The position numbers and the translations under genes were made by a program. Shown here piece after piece: positions 1 through 4,799 of a stretch of DNA of 7,161 nt. The stretch is from assembly GCA_013361975.1 (NCBI GenBank), contig JABFXB010000339.1, forward strand, positions 1 through 7,161. Reading direction: 5' to 3'. Origin of the DNA: Dermatophilaceae bacterium. GTDB lineage: Bacteria; Actinomycetota; Actinomycetes; Actinomycetales; Dermatophilaceae. How positions within the stretch are numbered: the stretch's first letter is position 1; every line of letters starts with the position of its first letter. The notes under the pieces were generated by a model. That model saw only the letters and a program-made list of their open reading frames with translations. It had not been told where the DNA came from and made no database searches.

Positions 1-63
1 GCGGCGCGACACTGGACGCAATGCGGGACGCAGGGCCCGGCACGGTGCCCAAGGCCCGGCCCC

Positions 64-72
64 GGAGGGAGG
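64..72 (+). promoter_or_regulatory. Ribosome binding site deciding the GTG start at 78
   Basis: GGAGGGAGG lies five bases before GTG 78 and is the strongest Shine-Dalgarno match in this area. It supports the shorter 234-residue product over the version starting at ATG 21. No convincing promoter could be picked out in the 63 bases upstream of it. Confidence 0.7.
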
Positions 73-77
73 CGACC

Positions 78-782
78 GTGAGCGCAGACACCGACCCCGT
101 CACGCAGGCGACCGACCCGGAGAGCATCGGCGCTGCCAGGCCCAGCCCGGCCACCGCGTCGGCGCTCCCGGTCTTCCTCTCGACCGAGCACTGGAGCCTG
201 CTCGGCACCCGGTCGATGACGTGGTCCGAGGTGATGAACCGCATCACGATCCACCTGACTGTCGTGTCCGCTCTGCTCGTGGTGCTCGTCCTGACCGTGC
301 AGAAGACCGGCTTCGGCACTCCGTTCCGCGTCATGGCGATCGGGTTCGCGGGGGTCGCGCTCGTGATGGGCACGTTGACGGCGATCCGCGTCAACATGGC
401 GAGCCAGGAGGACGCGTGCCTCGTCGCGGCGATGAACCGGCTCCGGCACGCGTACGTCGACCTGGCGCCGGAGATCGAGCCCTACCTCACGGTGTCGACC
501 CATGACGACGACCAGGGTGTCCTGATGACGTATGCCGTCGGGCAGGGTCGCAGCGTCCCCCTGCACGTCATGGGCAGCACCTCCTTCTTCCTCATGACGG
601 TGAACGCCATCGTGGCCGGCACTCTCGGCGCACTCGTGGCGAGTGCCGTCGACGCGACCACGGCGGTGGTCGGGGTGGTGGGTGTCCTCGCCGGGCTGGT
701 CTACGTCGCCGGCCACCTGTCGGTGGGCCGGCGAGTCTTCAAGGGCAAGCCGTTGCACCCCCGCTTTCCGACGCCCGACTGA
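78..782 (+). CDS. Four-helix membrane protein of unknown function
   Basis: This is a 234-residue protein that I do not recognise as a characterised family. The GTG at 78 is chosen because GGAGGGAGG (64-72) sits five bases upstream; the ATG at 21 has no such site and would add a low-complexity N-terminus. Residues 1-35 are polar and rich in Ala, Pro and Thr. They are followed by the segment EHWSLLGTRSMTWSE (about 37-51), which looks like an ordered cytoplasmic motif before the first helix. Predicted membrane segments lie near 56-75, 83-103, 165-190 and 193-214, giving two helical hairpins. Between them is a polar domain (about 105-160) containing an acidic stretch, HDDDQG. The C-terminus is basic (GRRVFKGKPLHPRF), so both ends are probably cytoplasmic. 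The gene converges on the Asp23 cluster with a 79-bp gap and is not part of it. The reading frame is secure; the function is unknown. Confidence 0.85.
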   Translation: MSADTDPVTQATDPESIGAARPSPATASALPVFLSTEHWSLLGTRSMTWSEVMNRITIHLTVVSALLVVLVLTVQKTGFGTPFRVMAIGFAGVALVMGTLTAIRVNMASQEDACLVAAMNRLRHAYVDLAPEIEPYLTVSTHDDDQGVLMTYAVGQGRSVPLHVMGSTSFFLMTVNAIVAGTLGALVASAVDATTAVVGVVGVLAGLVYVAGHLSVGRRVFKGKPLHPRFPTPD

Positions 783-861
783 GCTGCTGCATGCCGCGGG
801 TGCGTGTGGCCCTGACCGCCCCGAGGTGTCGTGGTGCGCACCCCCCTCTGCCGGTGAGGTG

Positions 862-1431
862 CTAGTACACGCGTGGCTGTGGCCGGTCGCTGCCGGCGGT
901 CCGCAGCTGGACCCGCGATGTGAGGTCCTGTCGCTCGAGCGCCGACTGCAGGTCCGCCGTCACGGCATCGGCTGCCGAAGCGACCAGGGCGAGATCGGCG
1001 GAGCGCTCGATCGTGGCGTCGATGCGCGTGACGACACGTCCGCGGTCGTGCTCGATGCGTCCACGGGCGGAGCGGACGCCGGGCGTCTCGGCGAGCGCGT
1101 GCGCGGCCGCGTCGAGGACCGGCCCGGCGGCCGCGAGCAGCCGACCGCGTGCGTCCGAACCGGGCAGCGAGAGGTGGCTGACCGCGCCACGAGGCAGGTG
1201 AGACAGCAACCAGCGCAGTCCCAGCAGGGCGACGACGACGCCGCCTGCGCCCAGCGCCCACGGCCACCAGGCCTGCTGCGGCCACCAGCGGATCCCGCTC
1301 AGATCGACCTGCTGCGGGATTGTGCCGAGCCGGCCTGCCCACCAAAGGATCCCGAGGACGCCAAGGGCGAGCAGCACCACGCCGACCACGGCCATCATGA
1401 CGCGGTCGAAGGCGACAGTTCCACGAGTCAT
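862..1431 (-). CDS. AmaP-like alkaline-shock membrane anchor protein
   Basis: This is a 189-residue membrane protein, last gene of the Asp23 operon. Two membrane helices form an N-terminal hairpin: VMMAVVGVVLLALGVLGILWW (about residues 11-31) and PWALGAGGVVVALLGLRWLL (about 57-76). They are separated by a Trp/Gln-rich external loop (WWPQQAWWPW). The rest (about 85-189) is soluble and reads as helix (AAAHALAETPGV), two strands (GRIEHDRGRVVTRIDATIE), helix (LVASAADAVTADLQSAL) and strand (SRVQLRT), the order expected of an Asp23-like unit. AmaP in Firmicutes recruits Asp23 to the membrane; this protein has the same size and topology, and the role is inferred from that and from context. Its ATG overlaps the stop of the upstream gene by 4 bp (ATGA), so it is probably translationally coupled. 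No terminator is visible in the 79 bp after its TAG. Confidence 0.82.
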   Translation of the reverse strand: MTRGTVAFDRVMMAVVGVVLLALGVLGILWWAGRLGTIPQQVDLSGIRWWPQQAWWPWALGAGGVVVALLGLRWLLSHLPRGAVSHLSLPGSDARGRLLAAAGPVLDAAAHALAETPGVRSARGRIEHDRGRVVTRIDATIERSADLALVASAADAVTADLQSALERQDLTSRVQLRTAGSDRPQPRVY

Positions 1432-2021
1432 CGCTTGGACCTCTCTGTTCTCACCCGCACCGCGGGCGGGGCCTTCAGCGGAGCCAGCCGCGCGGCCACG
1501 ACCTCACGGACGTGGTCCGCGACCCCGGCGTCGCCCGTCGACCGGACGCTGACGGTGACGCGACGCGGAGTCGACGACGCGTGCGCGCCGAGGACGCCGT
1601 CGACGCCCTGGGCCGCGGACTCGACGAGGCGTGACACGTCGCGCGGACGGAGGAAGACGCCGCTGGCCGCCTGCAGGGCGGTGACCTTCGGCGACGAGGG
1701 GCGCAGGGCCCTGAACAGCAGGGCCAGGCCCACCAGCGCGAGGACGGCCCCCGCCACGACCACCCACGCCTCCGGCCGCAGGCCCTGGAGTCTCTTGGCC
1801 AGGTCGTGCAGGAAGGGAGTGCCGCCCAGCAGGCCGCCGTAGACCAGGGCGTCCCGGACGGCCAGCACACCGACGGCCGTCACGACGAGGGCGATGAGCA
1901 TGCCCAGCGCCGCGATGGAACCGACGCGTCGCGGCGTCTTCGCCGGAGGCATGGCTCCTCGGGGTGCGGCGCGGCCGGCGGGTGGGACCGCTTCCGCCTC
2001 GGGTGCGGCGTGCGCGTTCAC
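1428..2021 (-). CDS. DUF6286-like two-helix membrane protein
   Basis: This is a 197-residue protein resembling the DUF6286 proteins found in actinobacterial Asp23 operons (recognised from memory of the family, not searched). An Ala/Pro-rich cytoplasmic N-terminus (1-33) precedes helix 1 (about 34-57, IAALGMLIALVVTAVGVLAV), a loop of about 30 residues, and helix 2 (about 84-106, AWVVVAGAVLALVGLALLF). The C-terminal domain (about 110-197) runs FLRPRDVSRLVESAAQGVDGV, then strands around RRVTVSVRSTG, a helix (VADHVREVVAARLA) and a final strand (AVRVRTE). This again suggests the Asp23-type alpha/beta order. It starts with GTG at 2021, sharing GTGA with the stop of the Asp23 gene before it, and ends in an ATGA overlap with the AmaP-like gene. 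It probably anchors or positions Asp23 proteins at the membrane; the exact role is not established. Confidence 0.82.
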   Translation of the reverse strand: MNAHAAPEAEAVPPAGRAAPRGAMPPAKTPRRVGSIAALGMLIALVVTAVGVLAVRDALVYGGLLGGTPFLHDLAKRLQGLRPEAWVVVAGAVLALVGLALLFRALRPSSPKVTALQAASGVFLRPRDVSRLVESAAQGVDGVLGAHASSTPRRVTVSVRSTGDAGVADHVREVVAARLAPLKAPPAVRVRTERSKR

Positions 2022-2458
2022 TGGACTCTCCTCTGCTCACGAGGGGCGTCCGGCACGACCGAGGCCACGGTGACGTCCACGGCGTCCACGGTGAGGCCGA
2101 CGAGGGACTCGAGCCTCGCCCCGACGTGGTCGCGCACGGCCCCGGCTGTGCGTCCCAGGGGCACGGGCCAAGCAACCGCGATGTCGAGACGGACGCGTGC
2201 CCGCCCGCCCGCCACCTGCGCCGTCGCCTTGGGGTACTGGCGCCCGACGATGCCTTCCAGCCCCGAGCCCACCCTGCGTACGCCCTCCACCTCGGCGGCC
2301 GCGATGACGGCCACTCGTTCGACCACCCGCTCAGCGATGTCGAGCCGGCCGCGACGGCCGGGCTCAGGAAGGTCGTTGCCACCCGCATGATCGGAAGCCG
2401 GGGCAGCGACTGGACGCGTCTCCTCGCTCGCCGTCACGTCACTCACGACGACGGCCAC
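2018..2458 (-). CDS. Asp23/Gls24 family envelope stress response protein (second copy)
   Basis: This is a soluble protein of up to 146 residues with a recognisable Asp23/Gls24 domain at about residues 38-134. The segments are GRLDIAERVVERVAVIAAAEVEGV (first helix and the typical evpGV turn, quoted in parts: RLDIAERVVERVA and AAAEVEGV), ARVRLDIAVAWPVPL (strand), AGAVRDHVGARLESLVGL (helix) and VDAVDVTVASV (last strand). The first 35 residues are polar and probably disordered. The start is uncertain: GTG at 2458 overlaps the previous gene by 20 bp, while GTG at 2446 would overlap by 8 bp and has GGGTGG upstream; I report the longer form. Asp23 proteins form membrane-associated assemblies linked to alkaline and envelope stress. 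This copy is far from the first one in sequence and sits between the DUF2273-type peptide and the DUF6286-like protein. Confidence 0.85.
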   Translation of the reverse strand: MAVVVSDVTASEETRPVAAPASDHAGGNDLPEPGRRGRLDIAERVVERVAVIAAAEVEGVRRVGSGLEGIVGRQYPKATAQVAGGRARVRLDIAVAWPVPLGRTAGAVRDHVGARLESLVGLTVDAVDVTVASVVPDAPREQRRVQ

Positions 2459-2618
2459 CCATCAGCCGGCCCAGGTCGATCTGACCGTCGAGCTGGCTGC
2501 CGACGAGCCAGCCGATGACGGCCAGGACCAGGGCGACGAGGAAACCGGTGAAACCTCCGGCTGCGGCCGCGATGCCGAGCAGCAGGCCTGCGAACAGACC
2601 GATGATTGAGCTGGCCAT
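2439..2618 (-). CDS. DUF2273-type small membrane protein
   Basis: This is a 59-residue peptide that is mostly one hydrophobic hairpin: IIGLFAGLLLGIAAAAGGF (about 4-22) and FLVALVLAVIGWLVGSQL (about 25-42). It ends in a polar, basic tail, DGQIDLGRLMGGRRRE. Small proteins of this shape (DUF2273-like) accompany Asp23 genes in Firmicutes and Actinobacteria and are thought to serve as membrane partners. The ATG at 2618 is chosen because AAAGGAG lies at the right distance upstream (plus-strand 2625-2630). A longer reading from 2705 adds a Pro/Ser-rich stretch and would run into the J-like gene. There is a 49-bp gap to that gene, with no evident promoter, and an overlap with the following Asp23 gene. 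Confidence 0.82.
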   Translation of the reverse strand: MASSIIGLFAGLLLGIAAAAGGFTGFLVALVLAVIGWLVGSQLDGQIDLGRLMGGRRRE

Positions 2619-2624
2619 ACGGAT

Positions 2625-2631
2625 CTCCTTT
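2625..2631 (-). promoter_or_regulatory. Ribosome binding site of the DUF2273-type gene
   Basis: AAAGGAG on the minus strand, six bases before ATG 2618, fixes the start of the 59-residue product and rules against the upstream ATG at 2705. It is one of the few strong ribosome binding sites inside the operon, suggesting independent initiation here after the only internal gap of any size. Confidence 0.65.
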
Positions 2632-2667
2632 GACGGACGACCAGGTCCAGGGCTGGCCGAGATCGGT

Positions 2668-2997
2668 TCAGATGTCGACGGAGCGTCTGGCTCCGGGGAA
2701 CGCACGGGGCAGCCGACGTCGCACGACGCCGACCACCCGTCGGGTGCGGCGAGCGACTCGCATACGGGACCCTCTCCACGTGCGCGTCACCTGCACCCGC
2801 TCCTCCCTGCCCGCCGAAGGCCGCGCGCCCCCGGCGACAGACGGGTCGTACACGCGGAAGGCACGGTCGACGGCTGCCAGCGCCGCGAGGTAGGTGTCGG
2901 TGTCGCCGCCGCGGTCCGGGTGATGGGCTGCCGCGACGCGACGCCGTTGGCGTGCCCATTCGCCGCGCACCGCGGGGTCGGTCGGGCCGGACGTCAT
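2668..2997 (-). CDS. Small J-domain-like (HPD motif) protein in the Asp23 operon
   Basis: This is a 109-residue protein with the signature of the core of a J domain. A basic helix (EWARQRRRVAAAH, residues 13-25) runs into HPD (26-28) followed by RGGD, and then a helix YLAALAAVDRAFRVY (about 36-50), matching helices II and III of DnaJ. Helix I (normally containing a Tyr-x-x-Leu start) is missing or very degenerate, and there is no Gly/Phe region, zinc-binding cysteines or substrate-binding domain. The C-terminus (about 70-109) is strongly basic, with clusters such as RRTRR and VVRRRLPRAF, and could bind lipid or nucleic acid. HPD is the motif by which J proteins stimulate DnaK ATPase, so a DnaK co-chaperone role is inferred. 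The ATG at 2997 overlaps the stop of the preceding Asp23-like gene by 4 bp (ATGA), so it is coupled to the operon. Confidence 0.72.
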   Translation of the reverse strand: MTSGPTDPAVRGEWARQRRRVAAAHHPDRGGDTDTYLAALAAVDRAFRVYDPSVAGGARPSAGREERVQVTRTWRGSRMRVARRTRRVVGVVRRRLPRAFPGARRSVDI

Positions 2998-3314
2998 GGT
3001 CCTGAGTCCTCGCCCATCATCGGCCCGGCCGGGCCCGCCACGTCCTCGATGACGACGTCGACGGGCCGATCGGTGATCCTGCTGACCACGGCGCGCACTT
3101 CACTCGCCGTCGCCTCCGCGGGGGCGTCCCAGGCGAGCACGAGGTGCACCGAGGCACCTTCGGGTCGCACCTGCACTCCCGTCACGCTGCGTCCGGGGAA
3201 GTGGGTGGCGGCCTCACCGTATGCCCCGGCGTGCAGGCCGGCGACACCCGGTACGCCGAGCACGGCCGCCCTGATGACGTCCACCGTCTCGGCTGACGGC
3301 AGCTCACGCGTCAT
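2994..3314 (-). CDS. Short divergent Asp23/Gls24-like protein
   Basis: This is a 106-residue soluble protein reading as a reduced Asp23-type unit. It has a first helix with VDVIRAAVLGVPGVAGLHAG (about 11-30, including the typical GVPGV turn), a variable segment (GEAATHFPGRSVTG), a strand GASVHLVLAWDAP (about 53-65), a helix EATASEVRAVVSRITD (about 67-82) and a last strand PVDVVIEDV (about 84-92). The overall pattern matches the two longer Asp23 proteins in the operon, but sequence identity looks low and the polar N-terminal extension is absent. Its ATG is 15 bp after the stop of the first Asp23 gene, with GGAG nine bases upstream, and its stop overlaps the J-like gene by 4 bp. It may be a partner subunit in an Asp23 assembly; that is inference. 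Confidence 0.75.
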   Translation of the reverse strand: MTRELPSAETVDVIRAAVLGVPGVAGLHAGAYGEAATHFPGRSVTGVQVRPEGASVHLVLAWDAPAEATASEVRAVVSRITDRPVDVVIEDVAGPAGPMMGEDSGP

Positions 3315-3329
3315 GGTGACAGGCTCCGG

Positions 3330-3803
3330 TCACTGCACCCGGGGCTCGGAGCGCTCGCCCTGGGACTGGTCCTGGTCCTGGTTGTCCTGCTCCAGGAAGA
3401 CGTCCTGCACCTCGATGTTGACTTCAGTCACCTCGAGGCTGGTCATCCGCTCGATGGCAGAGATGACGTTGCGGCGAATGCCCTGGGCGAGGTCCGCGAT
3501 GGACACGCCGTAGTCCGCCACGAGCTGGACGTCGACGGCCGCCTGCCGCTCGCCGACCTCCACCGAGACGCCCTGGGAGTTGTTCGTGCGCCCGCCGGGG
3601 ATGCGCTCACGGAGGGCGCCGACGGCACGGGCCGTGCCGCTGCCGAGGGCGTGTACTCCCGCCACCTCCCGCGCGGCGATCCCGGCGATCTTCGCGACGA
3701 CGGTGTCGGCGATCGTGGTGCGACCGAGGTCGGTGACCAGAGGCGACTGTGCGCCCTCGGCGCTCGTCACGGCTGTCGTGTTACGGCTCTGCGTTTCGCT
3801 CAT
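3330..3803 (-). CDS. Asp23/Gls24 family envelope stress response protein (first copy)
   Basis: This is a 157-residue soluble protein and the first gene of the seven-gene operon. It is the most canonical Asp23 sequence here: an N-terminal polar tail (1-23), IADTVVAKIAGIAAREVAGV (31-50), then the strand pair around GVSVEVGERQAAVDVQLVADYG (quoted in parts: GVSVEVGE and VDVQLVADYG, 78-99), the helix DLAQGIRRNVISAIERMT (104-121) and EVTEVNIEVQDVFL (124-137). The C-terminus is an Asp/Gln-rich low-complexity tail (DNQDQDQSQGE). In Firmicutes, Asp23/Gls24 proteins are abundant, form membrane-attached clusters and are induced by alkaline or envelope stress; the same kind of role is inferred. ATG 3803 is supported by AAGGAG at plus-strand 3811-3816. 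The 192-bp gap upstream carries the likely promoter of the whole cluster. Confidence 0.9.
   Translation of the reverse strand: MSETQSRNTTAVTSAEGAQSPLVTDLGRTTIADTVVAKIAGIAAREVAGVHALGSGTARAVGALRERIPGGRTNNSQGVSVEVGERQAAVDVQLVADYGVSIADLAQGIRRNVISAIERMTSLEVTEVNIEVQDVFLEQDNQDQDQSQGERSEPRVQ
3366..3392 (-). repeat. Imperfect short repeat encoding the Asp/Gln tail
   Basis: On the plus strand, the hexamer tggtcc recurs in tandem (tggtcctggtcctgg) with decayed flanking copies. On the coding strand this specifies alternating Asp and Gln codons in the C-terminal tail of the first Asp23 protein. It is a low-complexity coding repeat that could vary in copy number between strains; it is not a mobile or structural element. 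Confidence 0.5.
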
Positions 3804-3810
3804 CGAGGGG

Positions 3811-3816
3811 CTCCTT
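3811..3816 (-). promoter_or_regulatory. Ribosome binding site of the first Asp23 gene
   Basis: AAGGAG on the minus strand, seven bases before ATG 3803, is a strong match and supports that start. It fits expectation that the first Asp23 protein is made at high level. Confidence 0.65.
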
Positions 3817-3884
3817 GTCTGGGATGTTCACCTGGCTGGCGCCGGGCCGAGGCCTTCGAGCGCGCTCTGTGGTGTTTGGTCCTC

Positions 3885-3890
3885 ATACCC
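3885..3890 (-). promoter_or_regulatory. Candidate -10 element (GGGTAT) of the Asp23 operon
   Basis: On the minus strand, GGGTAT lies 81 bases before the ATG of the first Asp23 gene and equals the -10 consensus of general-stress sigma factors of the SigB/SigF type. I could not find a good GNNT or GTTT -35 box at the usual 13-16 bp spacing, so the assignment rests on the -10 alone and on the known SigB control of asp23 in Staphylococcus. If used, it would give a leader of roughly 75 bases. Confidence 0.3.
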
Positions 3891-3901
3891 GGTCTCACCA
3901 C

Positions 3902-3914
3902 GTCCGCAGCGGAC
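3902..3914. promoter_or_regulatory. Perfect 13-bp palindrome, candidate operator
   Basis: GTCCGC-A-GCGGAC is a perfect inverted repeat of 6-bp arms around one base. It lies 11 bp upstream of the GGGTAT box, where the -35 region would be. The one-base centre is too small for an RNA hairpin loop, so a dimeric DNA-binding protein site is the better reading. GC-rich DNA makes 6-bp arms less rare than they look, hence modest confidence. Confidence 0.35.
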
Positions 3915-3950
3915 AGCCGTTGATCGTCTCGACTGAGGTCAGAGTTCTCT

Positions 3951-3980
3951 GCGAAAGGCCGCGCTGCCTGCCCAGCGGCC
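3951..3980 (-). terminator. Putative intrinsic terminator after the histidine phosphatase gene
   Basis: Starting 15 bases after the phosphatase stop, the minus strand reads GGCCGCTG, a six-base loop (GGCAGG), then CAGC-GC-GGCC, giving an eight-pair GC-rich stem with a two-base bulge. TTTCGC follows directly. The T tract is only three bases, which is weak but common for terminators in GC-rich actinomycetes. It would separate the ligase/kinase/phosphatase group from the Asp23 operon. Confidence 0.45.
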
Positions 3981-3995
3981 AGCTCCGGCCGCCAC

Positions 3996-4799
3996 TCAGC
4001 CGCGGCGTCGACCGAGGTACTCCGCGCCCTCGTCAGGAGCCTTGGTCCCTTCTGCCGGCATGAAGCCGAAGTAGGCCGGGTGCAGGTGGTCGATGTCGGT
4101 CATGAGCCAGAGCCACCCCGTGCCGGGGGTGAACCTCAGGGACACCGCTCCGGTGTTGTCCCACCAGCCCAGGCGCGTGAAGCCGCGGTAGGCGGCAAGC
4201 TCTCCGGCAGAGTCCAGCCCGTCGACGGCGGTGAACATCAGGTGGGCCAGGAGCACCTTGAGGATTCCGCCGTGCGCGACGACGACCGTCAGGCTCTCCT
4301 CGCGGCCCTCGAGGTACAACCGGATCGCCTCTGCCCGCTGCCACAGGTCGTGCAGGTTCTCCTCGTCGGAGTGGTGCGCGCCGGGTTGCTCGGAGACGGC
4401 GAGGGCCGCACGCTGGATCGCCCGTGCTCGCGGGTCGTCGAAGCGGAGTCCCTCGAGCTCGGTCGGGACGTCGATCTCGCGCAGCAGCGAGCGGCGTCCA
4501 CCGGCGCCCACATCGTCGGCGGACCGGTCGACGACACCCTCCGGACCGACTGCCGGCACGACGTGCGGGGCACCGGAGGTCGCGGCGATGCGGGCGGCCG
4601 TCATGCGCGCGCGGAGGTAGCCGCTGCTGAGCACGACGTCGACGGACAACCCGGCGAAGCGCTCCGCCAGCTCCTCCGCCGCCCTTTCGCCCCGCTCCGT
4701 CAGCGGGTCGGTGGCGTACTGGTCGCCGGCCTGGAAGGTGCTCGTCGCGTTCGTCCGGCTCTCACCATGACGCACGAGAACAAGGTTGCGGGCAGTCAC
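3996..4799 (-). CDS. Histidine phosphatase (phosphoglycerate mutase-like) family protein
   Basis: This is a 267-residue protein. RHGES at residues 10-14 provides the catalytic phospho-accepting His11 and Arg10. SSGYLRARMTA (58-68) supplies a second phosphate-binding Arg (63). VVVAHGG (172-178) carries the second catalytic His176. This is the full signature of branch 1 of the histidine phosphatase superfamily, which includes cofactor-dependent mutases and many small-molecule phosphatases. The region 190-267 extends beyond the minimal fold and includes a Trp-rich part (LGWWDNTGAV, GWLWLMTDIDHLHPAYFGF). The substrate cannot be read from sequence. The GTG at 4799 is chosen because the catalytic motif follows within 10 residues and because it shares GTGA with the kinase stop; the longer reading from 5030 overlaps the kinase by over 200 bp and is a shadow. 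Coupling to the kinase suggests that the two act on related substrates. Confidence 0.87.
   Translation of the reverse strand: MTARNLVLVRHGESRTNATSTFQAGDQYATDPLTERGERAAEELAERFAGLSVDVVLSSGYLRARMTAARIAATSGAPHVVPAVGPEGVVDRSADDVGAGGRRSLLREIDVPTELEGLRFDDPRARAIQRAALAVSEQPGAHHSDEENLHDLWQRAEAIRLYLEGREESLTVVVAHGGILKVLLAHLMFTAVDGLDSAGELAAYRGFTRLGWWDNTGAVSLRFTPGTGWLWLMTDIDHLHPAYFGFMPAEGTKAPDEGAEYLGRRRG

Noticed and set aside
833..842. Palindrome ggtgcgcacc in the gap between converging genes, considered as a shared terminator
   Set aside because: The palindrome has no loop and neither side has a T tract; stems of this length are common by chance at this GC content.
643..1842. Long plus-strand open frame of 399 codons opposite the two membrane protein genes
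   Set aside because: The translation is Arg/Pro/Ser/Thr-rich without motifs, there is no suitable ribosome binding site, and it lies antisense to well-supported genes. GC-rich DNA produces such open frames.
2619..2705. Longer start for the DUF2273-type peptide at 2705
   Set aside because: AAAGGAG directly before ATG 2618 marks the real start; the extension has no ribosome binding site and would overlap the J-like gene.
2515..3513. Plus-strand open frame of 332 codons across the Asp23 cluster
   Set aside because: It spans several coupled minus-strand genes and encodes low-complexity Ser/Thr/Arg sequence, so it is a shadow.
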